Shown: piece after piece, positions 26,595-34,810 of the stretch
How the letters are laid out: each line of letters opens with the position of its first letter
Position numbering within the stretch: position 1 is the stretch's first letter
Assembly (NCBI GenBank): GCA_910578175.1
Contig: CAJTPF010000023.1
Location: forward strand, 1 to 46,709
Source: an uncultured Lachnospiraceae bacterium
GTDB lineage: Bacteria; Bacillota; Clostridia; Lachnospirales; Lachnospiraceae
DNA: 46,709 nt
Direction of reading: 5' to 3'
Position numbers and translations under genes: made by a program
The notes under the pieces: generated by a model
The model's database searches: none
Told to the model about the DNA's origin: nothing
Seen by the model: only the letters and a program-made list of their open reading frames with translations

Positions 26595-26623
26595 AGAATA
26601 TCATATGCAATACTTTTTGTCAA
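26595..26623 (-). promoter_or_regulatory. Promoter of the riboswitch and cation exporter
   Basis: On the minus strand TTGACA (26618-26623), 17 bases, TATTCT (26595-26600). The RNA would start near 26588, about 40 bases before the aptamer. Confidence 0.75.
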
Positions 26624-26626
26624 TGT

Positions 26627-26652
26627 TTACGAAACAAACTATTCTTTCGTAA
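26627..26652 (-). terminator. Short stem-loop after the first carrier-protein gene
   Basis: TTACGAAA (26645-26652 read on the minus strand) pairs perfectly with TTTCGTAA (26627-26634), just after the stop at 26656. No clear U-run follows, so it is a weak terminator at best. Confidence 0.35.
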
Positions 26653-26655
26653 CTT

Positions 26656-26940
26656 CTATTCCATTCTCTTTTCTGATCTGTCTGTCAATTTCCGCATAGC
26701 CGATATCAAATCCCTGATACGTTCCGCGTCTTTTAATTCCGTCAGATATTCGTCCAACACCACGTCAAACCGTATTTCCAAAGCAATGATCATATTCATA
26801 AATGCCAGAGAATCAATCCCGTCCCTGGCTGACAGCTCGGTATCCATTGTAATTTCCCTGTCTTCTGCGGAAACCTGCCGGACCGCTTCCCTGCAGATTT
26901 CCAGTACTTCTTCCTCAAAACATAATTTATCTTCCGTCAT
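26656..26940 (-). CDS. Acyl carrier protein, copy 1
   Basis: A 94-residue acidic, four-helix carrier protein. The phosphopantetheine site is GIDSLAFMNM with Ser about 44. The DSL motif, preceding acidic loop and following amphipathic helix (IIALEIRFDVVLDE) fit the PP-binding family. It carries an acyl or aminoacyl group as a thioester. Its start overlaps the synthetase-like ligase gene by 14 bases, the usual arrangement for amino acid:carrier-protein ligases and their partner, so I infer that ligase loads it. It is the last gene of the cluster. It is unlikely to be the fatty-acid ACP, which is normally shorter and sits with fab genes. Confidence 0.88.
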   Translation of the reverse strand: MTEDKLCFEEEVLEICREAVRQVSAEDREITMDTELSARDGIDSLAFMNMIIALEIRFDVVLDEYLTELKDAERIRDLISAMRKLTDRSEKRME

Positions 26941-28069
26941 TCTTCCGATTCCTTTCTGATCTTCTCACTTCCTCCGGCCAGCGGGATGATTCCAATCCAA
27001 ACTGGCTTAAAAATGCCAGCACCATCCGTTCCAGACCGAATCCCACACATCCGGTAATCGTCTCCGTTCCATTCACTGATATTCCGAAGGAGCGGGTAAA
27101 ATTAAATCCATGCAGATTAAAAGAAGCCACTGCCATCTCTTCCATTTCACTCACCGATAACTTCCACTCGTATTTTAACTTCTTCTGCATCTGTATCATT
27201 TTAAACTTCTGCATCTGTGGGATAATAAAATGGTCTGCTGAAGATTCCAATGTTCCTGTTAACCCGGTCTGCTTCATATATTCAATTGTTTTGTCCATGA
27301 TCCGTTTTCTTAAAGTGGTTACATACTCCCGGCTTCCGATAAATACAATTTCCCTGACATGATAATCCCGCAGTCTTCCGAAATCCTTCCAGTTAAACCG
27401 CCCCTCATTCCGAAATACATTCTGACACAGGGTAATGGTACAATTCTCCGGCAGTGTCTGACCTCTGTAACTTTCATATACGGAAAAACATGCGGAAGGC
27501 GACAACGCATAGTTCGCCGGATTTATAAGATCCTTTCCGGTCCGGGTTTCTACGGTTCCCAGATGCTGCATGACCTCCATATCCTCCATCGCATCACAGC
27601 AGAACATACTGTATTGGGGTGAATTTCGCAGATAACCGGTATCGGCATACGCTTTTACCGGCAGCAGAACCGGATATCGTTCTTCTTGCGCTCCCAGTTC
27701 CAGAGCAAACTGCCGGAATACGGAATCAAAATATTCAAATAACCATACCGCCTTGTCTTTGAAAGCAATTCTTCCGTCTCCATAAGATTTTATATATGTT
27801 CCGTTTAATATACGTTCCCGTGAAGTATAATTTTGTCTTCTTTTATTCTCCGCCAGCACTTCCGGATTTCCCGTATCTTTTTTTTCCAAAAATCCCTGCA
27901 TGGAACGCCGTATCCTTTGCTCCAGCTCACCAGCTTCACATGAATCATCAAAATTTACCAATAATGTCCGGTTTTCTATTTTATAACCGGTTATGGCAGA
28001 ACTGATAAAACTAATTTGTTTTTCATATTCCTTTATATTAAAGTCTTCCGTAAAAGGTATTCTTATCAT
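26927..28069 (-). CDS. Amino acid--[acyl-carrier-protein] ligase (class II aaRS-like)
   Basis: This 380-residue protein looks like the catalytic core of seryl-tRNA synthetase without the tRNA-binding coiled-coil arm. Motif 2 is NVFRNEGRFNWKDFGRLRDYHV and motif 3 is TGCVGFGLERMVLAF. The SPSACFSVYES and TGCVGFGLER cysteines match the zinc site typical of amino acid:carrier-protein ligases. Those enzymes make an aminoacyl-adenylate and transfer it to a carrier protein's phosphopantetheine instead of a tRNA. Known members prefer glycine or alanine; here the amino acid is unknown. It overlaps the carrier-protein gene by 14 bases. The first ~110 residues differ from the core and are less clear. Confidence 0.85.
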   Translation of the reverse strand: MIRIPFTEDFNIKEYEKQISFISSAITGYKIENRTLLVNFDDSCEAGELEQRIRRSMQGFLEKKDTGNPEVLAENKRRQNYTSRERILNGTYIKSYGDGRIAFKDKAVWLFEYFDSVFRQFALELGAQEERYPVLLPVKAYADTGYLRNSPQYSMFCCDAMEDMEVMQHLGTVETRTGKDLINPANYALSPSACFSVYESYRGQTLPENCTITLCQNVFRNEGRFNWKDFGRLRDYHVREIVFIGSREYVTTLRKRIMDKTIEYMKQTGLTGTLESSADHFIIPQMQKFKMIQMQKKLKYEWKLSVSEMEEMAVASFNLHGFNFTRSFGISVNGTETITGCVGFGLERMVLAFLSQFGLESSRWPEEVRRSERNRKNDGR

Positions 28070-28116
28070 ATGCGTCTCACTTCACTTTTCTCTTTTGCTT
28101 TCATACATTTAAAATT

Positions 28117-29115
28117 TTATTTAAAACCGGGGAACGGATTCCGTAAAACTTCTTTTAATATTTTATTTTCTTCCTGAACGGAATACTGAATTTGTTTGAT
28201 CAATACTTCCATATCCTCCGGTTTCTTTTTGATCACTGACTTCATTACATTTAAACAGATCCTGTCATATTCACGGATCATATACCGGTAAGAAGCAGTC
28301 CGTTCCTCCCTGCATCCCATTTCCTGCATTTTTTCCAACAGAAATGCTTTTGAACTGAGATATCCATCCACCCTTAACTGCTGATTGATATCCCGTATGA
28401 TTTCCAGACTGTTTTTCGTATTACATCCGATCATAACTTTTATATCTTCAAATAATCTCAATATGGCCTGATGTCCTCCCACACTGCTTCCAAACCATGC
28501 CTTATCTTTATGAAGATATTTTTTAATGCCTTTTCTCATATTTTCATATGCGGACTCTTTGATTTTCCGGATATCCGGATGTCTATAGTTAATTTCAATA
28601 TACCTTCCGTTCATCATCTGCCAGTTCTCCGTCAGCGCATCCATATCCATCCAATCTTCATAACAGCCGCCTCCCACCACTGGCATACAGCCGTCACTGA
28701 TCTTGACCAGATTTTTTTCCGTATCAATACCGATTAAATTGATAAAATGCGATACCGTCTGATTACAGTCAAATGCCTTATTATATGGCAGCCCCGAACC
28801 GGAAACATTTATGATCAGCCGCCTGCCGTTCAGAAGCGCCTCTTTAAGAAAGGCTTTCATTTCTCCTTCATAAGTTTCCAATACATTATCGAGTATGCTT
28901 CCTTCTAAATATGTACGAATAAACTGCAGATTGGAACGATTCTGGCCGGACTTTATCTGTTGGCCATTCCCCCGGGAATAGCTGATCTCATAACCGCCAC
29001 CAGAAAAAAATATATCGCTTTTGGAAATTGCCTGATTTTCATTTGACAGATAATTGTAGATACAGGAATTCAGACACTCAATACCTGCCCTGGTATGATA
29101 ATCCTTCCGCTCCAT
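28117..29115 (-). CDS. BtrH-type papain-fold acyltransferase-like protein
   Basis: The 332-residue protein opens with a BtrH_N-like domain: GIECLNSCIYNYL with candidate nucleophile Cys14 or Cys18, SDIFFSGGGYEISYS near 33-47, then SHFINLIGID with His123 and KISDG with Asp141. Together these suggest a papain-like Cys-His-Asp triad. BtrH in butirosin synthesis transfers an aminoacyl group from a carrier protein to the antibiotic core. With carrier proteins and ligases as neighbours, acyl transfer from a carrier protein is the likely activity. The last ~170 residues are helical and charged. The assignment rests on motif order and context, so the family call is good and the reaction is inferred. 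Confidence 0.72.
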   Translation of the reverse strand: MERKDYHTRAGIECLNSCIYNYLSNENQAISKSDIFFSGGGYEISYSRGNGQQIKSGQNRSNLQFIRTYLEGSILDNVLETYEGEMKAFLKEALLNGRRLIINVSGSGLPYNKAFDCNQTVSHFINLIGIDTEKNLVKISDGCMPVVGGGCYEDWMDMDALTENWQMMNGRYIEINYRHPDIRKIKESAYENMRKGIKKYLHKDKAWFGSSVGGHQAILRLFEDIKVMIGCNTKNSLEIIRDINQQLRVDGYLSSKAFLLEKMQEMGCREERTASYRYMIREYDRICLNVMKSVIKKKPEDMEVLIKQIQYSVQEENKILKEVLRNPFPGFK

Positions 29116-29152
29116 AAATCATTACCCTCTTTTTCTCTTATGTTTTTTACTT

Positions 29153-30730
29153 TTATCCTATGTCATAACTAGTATTCCGAAACGTTACTTTCAGATTACC
29201 GCCGGTTCCCCAGGTCTTACATACCAGTCCTGTTTCCTGCTCCCCCAACGTTCCGTACTCAGACGTAAACAATACTTGATCCGTTCCGTAAAGACACAGA
29301 CCGCCTTCCAGTCTCCCTGCCCGATCCCGCAGAAACAGGGAATACTCTTCCATTTTTCCCACATATAATTTATGTCCGGTGACTCCTATTTCATCCAAAA
29401 CAATATTTTCTTCATTTTCCAAACCAAGGATCAGGCTCTCACCGGTGTTTGGATTCCGGATAAAAATACCGGCTTCATAGTTTTTTGCATTCTGTTCCCG
29501 GTCAACAGTTATCACAGTCCGGACTTCAAACCTCTGCGTCCCCTGCAAGACAGACAGAAGAATCTTCGGCGCCTCATCCGTATCCCACCAGTTGCAGGTT
29601 TTCTTCCCCTGAAAATGAAATACCAGCCCGGAATCATGTTCCGTTATAATACCATCTTCGTTATGTTCTGCAGGATAGGATAGATCTGCGCTCTCTTTAT
29701 TCTGTATCCCATCCGATGCTCTGTAATTTCCATCGTCACTGATTGCATTATCCATGTGCCGCCGGAACTGATTCAGCAGACGTTGTATCTGTCTTTCTTT
29801 TTCTATGATCAACAAATCTGTCTCCAGATCCAGATACCGTCCCCGGGCGGATTCCGCAATTTTTCTTAACAGAAACAGTTCCCATAAATTGTTCAGTTCC
29901 ATACTTCCGGTTTTGAATTCTGCGATTTTTTCCGGTTCAAATCCGTATTGCACCATAAAACCTTCCATTTCCGTCTGAAACAGTTTTCTGTATTTATTAA
30001 CATTGATCAGTTTCTTTTTTAACTCATTGCCATAATAATCAATATCAATATTTTTATTTTCTTCATTGATTAAATTACGAAACGCTGCCAGCAGTTCCAT
30101 TTGTTTATAATTATTTGTGCCGCTCAAATCCAGACTCTCATACTCTGCCAATAAATGTTTCAATACATGAACCGGGTTAATCTCACGCTCTTTTCGAAAC
30201 AGAAAACCCGCATATTCTTTTCCGAATACTTTTTTATAATCATCATTGGCTGTTTTTAATATTTCATATGGCAGCGGAAATGTTTCATATCCATGTCCGC
30301 TCTGCTCCATCTGGGTATTATCCAGTACCGCCGTTAAATCCCGGTTTCGGTCATATCCTTTTACTAACAGCCAGTGTCCCCAGTTTTTATTTTTATAATG
30401 TTCGCTGTAAAATAACTGTTTCAGATTTACCCCTGCCAGTAAAGGCGTCTGTTCATCAACGGACTTCATGAGCAGCTTATAACTTAATCTTCCCGTTTCC
30501 CGGACTGAAATTCCGAATAATGATTCCGTTTCCCGCAACACCAGTTTCCGCACATTTCCCTGTGTATACACGCCCCGGAATTTTGCCAGCGCCAGATAAT
30601 GATTTGTATACCTCCGGTCAAAATAATTCAGAATTGCAGCAATGGGATGCTCAAAACAATTGATCACATCATAATCGTAATCACAGGGAATATCATATAT
30701 ATTTAATTGTTTTATTTGATTTGAAATCAT
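29153..30730 (-). CDS. BtrH-like papain-fold domain fused to concanavalin-like domain
   Basis: A 525-residue protein with three parts. Residues ~1-180 resemble the BtrH N-terminal domain, with NCFEHPIAAILNYFDRR (Cys25), GHWLLVKGYD (His119) and AVLDN (Asp137). Residues ~190-345 are helical and charged. From about 370 to the end is a beta-rich DUF1349-like concanavalin fold (SGLVFHFQGKKTCNWWDTD, VRTVITVD, YEAGIFIRN). No signal peptide or membrane segment is seen, so it likely acts in the cytoplasm. The first part could act on a carrier-protein thioester like its neighbour. The C-terminal domain would bind or position an acceptor such as a sugar or peptide. Both roles are inference. Confidence 0.68.
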   Translation of the reverse strand: MISNQIKQLNIYDIPCDYDYDVINCFEHPIAAILNYFDRRYTNHYLALAKFRGVYTQGNVRKLVLRETESLFGISVRETGRLSYKLLMKSVDEQTPLLAGVNLKQLFYSEHYKNKNWGHWLLVKGYDRNRDLTAVLDNTQMEQSGHGYETFPLPYEILKTANDDYKKVFGKEYAGFLFRKEREINPVHVLKHLLAEYESLDLSGTNNYKQMELLAAFRNLINEENKNIDIDYYGNELKKKLINVNKYRKLFQTEMEGFMVQYGFEPEKIAEFKTGSMELNNLWELFLLRKIAESARGRYLDLETDLLIIEKERQIQRLLNQFRRHMDNAISDDGNYRASDGIQNKESADLSYPAEHNEDGIITEHDSGLVFHFQGKKTCNWWDTDEAPKILLSVLQGTQRFEVRTVITVDREQNAKNYEAGIFIRNPNTGESLILGLENEENIVLDEIGVTGHKLYVGKMEEYSLFLRDRAGRLEGGLCLYGTDQVLFTSEYGTLGEQETGLVCKTWGTGGNLKVTFRNTSYDIG

Positions 30731-30749
30731 TTGTATGTGTTCCTTTACC

Positions 30750-31211
30750 TTAATACTTATCTTTTTGTTTTACAATATTTTCATAAATCTGATCCATAAC
30801 CTCCCTTATATGACTATCTTTTATATACCAGCCCTTTCCGCTGCTTTGTTTTCCACATATAAATGCATTTCCCCCTTTGGAAACCTGGTCCATAATCGTA
30901 TAAGTTGTTTTACCATCTGTAACATCAAAAAAATAATCCGGTGTTGTCTCATCAGATGTATTGGATTTTTTCAAATTTTTTGCCGGTATTTTCTTTAACA
31001 TATTTATAAATTCTGCTTTTTCTTTTTGCGGTAGTTCAATTCCATTGCAAAAAACTTTCGTAGAAGTATCTTCTATGTCCAGTTGTGCTATCCATGTATG
31101 CAAAGATTTACTGTCGTCAAAAAATTTCCATGCTATTAAAGGAAATACGATTATTCCCAGAACAATCATCACTGTTGTAACCGTTTTTTTATTTATTTTT
31201 TTCTTCTCCAT
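30750..31211 (-). CDS. Membrane-anchored hypothetical protein, 153 residues
   Basis: I do not recognise the family. A basic N-terminus (KKKINKKTV) and one hydrophobic helix (about residues 12-28) would anchor it, with the rest outside the membrane. The outer part is mixed beta and helical and has two cysteines (Cys about 54 and 119), which could form a disulfide. It lies 19 bases before the 525-residue BtrH-like gene and after the small frameshifted gene, on the same strand. A related layout (short N-terminal helix then a small domain) is seen in the genes at 33029 and 38260. Confidence 0.75.
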   Translation of the reverse strand: MEKKKINKKTVTTVMIVLGIIVFPLIAWKFFDDSKSLHTWIAQLDIEDTSTKVFCNGIELPQKEKAEFINMLKKIPAKNLKKSNTSDETTPDYFFDVTDGKTTYTIMDQVSKGGNAFICGKQSSGKGWYIKDSHIREVMDQIYENIVKQKDKY

Positions 31212-31268
31212 ATTCTTTCGTCCTTCTCAATTTTTCTATATTCCGGATTTTCTTTAAACAGGAGGACT

Positions 31269-31402
31269 TCACCATATCTTTCCTTCCTTTGTCGTGGCTT
31301 CTTTTTCATTTTTGTCAGACTTTTTTCCCGTCATCCGACAATACATCACATCACTAAAAGTATGCTTATAATCAGGCTTATTATTTTTCTCATTAATTTC
31401 AT
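31269..31402 (-). pseudogene. Small hydrophobic-leader gene broken by a 5-base duplication
   Basis: The start codon at 31402 overlaps the second carrier protein's stop by one base (TGATG), a strong sign of real coupled translation. The frame gives MKLMRKIISLIISILLVM and then TGA (31346-31348). The site contains a tandem GTGATGTGAT, and removing one GTGAT lets the frame continue VMYCRMTGKKSD to GKIW and a stop at 31269. The restored product is about 42 residues, with a signal-like helix, one cysteine and a charged tail, like a small lipoprotein. As sequenced it encodes an 18-residue hydrophobic peptide. Whether that peptide is made is unknown. Confidence 0.5.
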
Positions 31403-31656
31403 CAGTTCCCGATAATCCATTCCGCCAGACTTCCAATGGTCTCCAGACATTTTAATAAATCCTCCGAATCGCTGAATTCTATCTGAAACTTTTCCTCAAC
31501 TGCTACGATCAATTGCACGATCATAACGGAATCCAGTTCCAGATCGTCAATCAGCCTTGTTTCTTCCCCAAAGGTACAGCCATTATCATTCCATCCGATT
31601 TCCTCTCTGATTATTTTAATAATTTCCTCTTTGATTTCTTCATATGTATATTGCAT
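31402..31656 (-). CDS. Acyl carrier protein, copy 2
   Basis: An 84-residue carrier protein with the site LELDSVMIV, Ser about 43, in an acidic loop ahead of a helix IVQLIVAVEEKFQIEF. The frame extends upstream to 31707, but ATG 31656 follows GGGAG 6-7 bases away and gives the normal length. It is 4 bases after the PaaK-like ligase stop, so I infer that this ligase, or an acid it activates, loads this carrier. It differs clearly from copy 1 in length and sequence, so the two are not a recent duplication. The small frameshifted gene is coupled to its stop. Confidence 0.88.
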   Translation of the reverse strand: MQYTYEEIKEEIIKIIREEIGWNDNGCTFGEETRLIDDLELDSVMIVQLIVAVEEKFQIEFSDSEDLLKCLETIGSLAEWIIGN

Positions 31657-31660
31657 ATTC

Positions 31661-32890
31661 CTACTCCCTTTCCATATCATTGGTAAAATAACGTAATTTT
31701 CTTCCATCCCCGTTTATAAAGGAATCACTGTATATAAACTCATACTCTGCCTGTTTCAGTTCCGGCTCCAGAATATATCTCACAAACAATTTTTCAATAT
31801 CTTCTTTTACGGAATGATCATCAATCCGCAGCAATACCCGAAACCTGTTATAGTCTCTCTGAACCACCTGAAACTGTTTTATGACGTCATCATAACTGCA
31901 ATTAATGGCCTCCACGGCATGTACAAATATATATGGGTTTATCTTTCTTCCCTGTCTTGTCCGGATGGAGTCATTGCTTCTTCCCATGGTAAGTTCCAGC
32001 ACGGGATTCCTGTTTCCGCAGGAACATTTTATATCATGCCGGATTCTGCCCCTGTCCCCGATACGGTATCTGACAAAGGGCATAATCCGGTTATTCAGGG
32101 AAGTTACAATAATTTCCCCCTCAGAGTCATCAGAAATCACTTTCCCTTTTTCATCTGTTATCTCTACATACACATTGCTGCCGGTACAATGCATATTTCC
32201 ATGGGGACATTCCAATGCAATGGAATTTACCTCGTTGCTTCCGTACTGATCACTAACCTGACAGCCGAAAAACCGTTTCACCCGCTCTCTTAATTCCTGA
32301 AACAGCATTTCTCCCGAAAATTCAATATACTCTAATTCTTTCACGGGAGGCAGACCGAATTTCTGCGCCGCTTCCAACAGCAATTCTGCCATACTGGGTT
32401 GTAACAGCATCCACTTTGGTCCAAAATCCAATATCATCTGATATATGTTATAAATCCGTTCTTCATCCAGTGAGCATTTTGAGAAACCAAGGGTCTGATT
32501 TCTGAACTCATATACAGGATCCCTTTCACCGTCCTCCCGGATGGTATAAAAATAGCAGAGCTTATCATTTGGACTGATATTGTAGTATTTCTTCCGAAGC
32601 ATCCAAAGCGGCGCCATGGAACGCCGGTAATCATTTTTGTACCATAAAACAGGCAGACAGATTCCGGTGGAACCGGAGGTACTCATTTGAACTACTTCCT
32701 CTTCCGGAATACGTCCCATAACATAATCCATAATTTCTGCCGGAACGTTATGAAATAAATCCTGTTTCTGAATGATGGGAAATTCCGTAATATCCGGTTC
32801 CTTTGATTCTTCATACCGCTCTGGTTTCTTTTGCTGATACAACAGCGAATTTTTGTACGCATGACTTATGATTTTGGTTAACGAATCCAT
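31661..32890 (-). CDS. PaaK-like adenylate-forming ligase
   Basis: A 409-residue phenylacetate-CoA ligase-family enzyme. The ATP-binding loop is MSTSGSTG near residues 70-77, the second adenylation motif DQYGSNEVNS near 212, and the later FVRYRIGDRGRI and a basic C-terminal region ending GDGRKLRYFTND supply the catalytic Lys. CSCGN-like cysteines near residue 273 match the zinc-like knuckle of some members. The enzyme activates a carboxylic acid as its adenylate, then passes it to CoA or a carrier protein. Its place directly before a carrier protein favours the second. It lacks the usual N-terminal extension of PaaK. The substrate is unknown. Confidence 0.85.
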   Translation of the reverse strand: MDSLTKIISHAYKNSLLYQQKKPERYEESKEPDITEFPIIQKQDLFHNVPAEIMDYVMGRIPEEEVVQMSTSGSTGICLPVLWYKNDYRRSMAPLWMLRKKYYNISPNDKLCYFYTIREDGERDPVYEFRNQTLGFSKCSLDEERIYNIYQMILDFGPKWMLLQPSMAELLLEAAQKFGLPPVKELEYIEFSGEMLFQELRERVKRFFGCQVSDQYGSNEVNSIALECPHGNMHCTGSNVYVEITDEKGKVISDDSEGEIIVTSLNNRIMPFVRYRIGDRGRIRHDIKCSCGNRNPVLELTMGRSNDSIRTRQGRKINPYIFVHAVEAINCSYDDVIKQFQVVQRDYNRFRVLLRIDDHSVKEDIEKLFVRYILEPELKQAEYEFIYSDSFINGDGRKLRYFTNDMERE

Positions 32891-32930
32891 AATTAATAAC
32901 CCTTTCTCTTTTGTTAATTATTTTAAACTG

Positions 32931-32975
32931 ACGCTTGCAAAACTTCTGAGTTTTAACTATAAGTTCTGCAAGCGT
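32931..32975 (-). terminator. Strong hairpin upstream of the PaaK-like ligase
   Basis: Two 15-base arms (32931-32945 and 32961-32975) pair with one G-U around a 15-base loop. It sits 55 bases after the gene at 33029 and before the ligase. A short U-run follows only weakly. It may end the upstream message or attenuate entry into the carrier-protein genes. Confidence 0.45.
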
Positions 32976-33028
32976 TTATGTAATTTTTCTTGCTGTTTCA
33001 TCTGATATAAAATTATTATCATACACTA

Positions 33029-33472
33029 TTATTCCAAATAACTTCGAAAATTTAATGTATTTTTCGTTGTCAAAAGATAATCCACAGAATCAATACAAAT
33101 CTCTGTTCCTTTCATACTGAGTAAGATCCGTTTCCATCCGTCCTGATAAACATAATGCTCCCGTTTTTCCGTAAACAGTGAAATTCGATATATATTTTCA
33201 CTGGTAAAGCCGTTATCTTTTCCGGTCAGGATATCTAAATATTTTTTATATGGATGCTTTTTCTTAAACGAAAGCGTATTGAGTAAACCGATAATTTTCT
33301 CTATTTCTGACGGTTCTGTAATATCAATGCTTTTATTGTAATTCTCTATCCGTATACATACAATATTTTCAGTTTTAAGATTCAGTTGTTTTTTTTGTGG
33401 AATCAGAATAACTCCGATTACTATCAATATAGAAATTATAAAAATTCCTATTAATAAAACTTTTTTTCTCAT
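33029..33472 (-). CDS. Small membrane-anchored hypothetical protein, 147 residues
   Basis: I do not recognise the family. The sequence has a short basic start and one hydrophobic helix (residues ~5-24), then an exported beta-rich domain of about 120 residues with two cysteines (Cys about 39 and 125). It could be a lipoprotein-like or tethered accessory protein. No lipobox is obvious. It lies 48 bases after the secreted papain-like peptidase gene on the same strand and is as AT-rich. It is likely co-expressed with the peptidase from the 34890-34919 promoter and leader. Confidence 0.75.
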   Translation of the reverse strand: MRKKVLLIGIFIISILIVIGVILIPQKKQLNLKTENIVCIRIENYNKSIDITEPSEIEKIIGLLNTLSFKKKHPYKKYLDILTGKDNGFTSENIYRISLFTEKREHYVYQDGWKRILLSMKGTEICIDSVDYLLTTKNTLNFRSYLE

Positions 33473-33520
33473 ACAATCATGCTCCTTAATAAATTTTATT
33501 TTTAAAATATTTTTATTCTA

Positions 33521-34573
33521 TTATTTGAAAATATATTTAACCCCATAAGTTGAACGTACATTGAGATTATTATAATCTATATATCCTATTTCATTATCAT
33601 ACCCCCAACCAGTAGCCACTTTTAAAAATGTCTTATTATGATTTTTATATCTATGTTGATAATTTAAATATCCAATAACACTAAATGCATGACCCGATTT
33701 AGCCCCGCTTACATCTCCTACCACACCTAGAATTGCTGAATAATTCGCATCTATTGCATTTGTAAAAAAACCAATTGGTGGATTACTATAATTTTTATAT
33801 GTCAAAGTAAAATTATTATAATATTTTTTTACATAAGCAGACATGATACTTCCCATTTTATCAGCTGCAATAAATCCCTCTATCGGCTTTGCTATATCCC
33901 ATATTCTTTTATATTCATTTTTAATATTACTAATATCATATAAACCTGTACTAGAATTTCGTACTCTAAATAATTGATTTTGTGCGGCGACATTTAACAT
34001 AGCAACAATTGCACAACCATAATCCATGCCAAGTTTATCAGTAATAAAATTTTCCCCAAATGCATAATATCTCTTTAGTGTTTTTTGACACTTTAAATTA
34101 TGATCTGCATCCATCATAGATAAATCATCATAACAAATATTAAATATATCATCATAAGAACCTACCATGATGTCTTCATCACTATATTGATATTCAAAAA
34201 TGTCTGATTTTAATATTTTTTTATTCAATAAAGTATCAAAGTTTGATTCAATAAATCCAACACTATTTTGTTTAATTATAAAGCGAGTAATTTCATAACT
34301 ATTATTTACTATAAAATAACCATAATTTACATTATCAGCAGATATATCAATTGCATATTCGCATATCTTATCCAAATTGTATATTGGAGTAACTTTCTCA
34401 ACTTTAAGTGTTATATTGGGATAAAAATATTCTACTATGTCTTCCATTTCATCTTCTAATTGTTTTATATTGTCTTCATTTGCATAATTTAATGTATAAT
34501 TTTGTAATACACACCAATTGCTAAGACAAATTATTATTATTGTGACAATAATGCGTTTATATATTTTTTTCAT
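33521..34573 (-). CDS. Secreted papain-like cysteine peptidase
   Basis: The 350-residue product begins with a basic run and a long hydrophobic helix (residues ~8-27), a Sec signal peptide or anchor. After a ~155-residue N-terminal region, possibly a propeptide, comes GMDYGCAIVAM with candidate nucleophile Cys187, SGHAFSVIGYL with His295, and a C-terminal TGWGYDNEIGYIDYNNL block. The order Cys, His, then the aromatic WG-type block fits C10/C39-like papain-fold peptidases. Known C39 enzymes process leader peptides, and C10 ones are secreted proteases. The gene is much more AT-rich than the housekeeping genes, suggesting transfer. Its leader has a strong terminator. The assignment to a fold is fair; the substrate is unknown. 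Confidence 0.68.
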   Translation of the reverse strand: MKKIYKRIIVTIIIICLSNWCVLQNYTLNYANEDNIKQLEDEMEDIVEYFYPNITLKVEKVTPIYNLDKICEYAIDISADNVNYGYFIVNNSYEITRFIIKQNSVGFIESNFDTLLNKKILKSDIFEYQYSDEDIMVGSYDDIFNICYDDLSMMDADHNLKCQKTLKRYYAFGENFITDKLGMDYGCAIVAMLNVAAQNQLFRVRNSSTGLYDISNIKNEYKRIWDIAKPIEGFIAADKMGSIMSAYVKKYYNNFTLTYKNYSNPPIGFFTNAIDANYSAILGVVGDVSGAKSGHAFSVIGYLNYQHRYKNHNKTFLKVATGWGYDNEIGYIDYNNLNVRSTYGVKYIFK

Positions 34574-34696
34574 AGTTTTAACCTCTTTTCCGTATTTTTT
34601 AATACAATTACTTCTATAAAAAGATGATTTTATTAATTTACACCCCCTTCCTTAAATCATCCTTCTAATGATTTCACTAAAGTAAATTATACAAAC

Positions 34697-34754
34697 AAAA
34701 AAACACCTGCACTCGCATATTTCACTTAGAATCATGAAATTATACAAATGCAGG
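34697..34754 (-). terminator. Intrinsic terminator in the leader of the secreted peptidase
   Basis: On the minus strand CCTGCA...TGCAGG arms close a long stem with an inner ATTTCA/TGAAAT pairing, followed by seven U. It lies between the promoter at 34890-34919 and the peptidase start, so it would cut the transcript unless bypassed. The stretch has no gene longer than a 31-codon frame (34740-34835) that lacks a good ribosome site and overlaps the stem. Confidence 0.75.
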
Positions 34755-34810
34755 CCCACTGATATTATATTCTTCTCTTTTGTACCTTTTATCTTCGTAT
34801 GTACTTTTAC

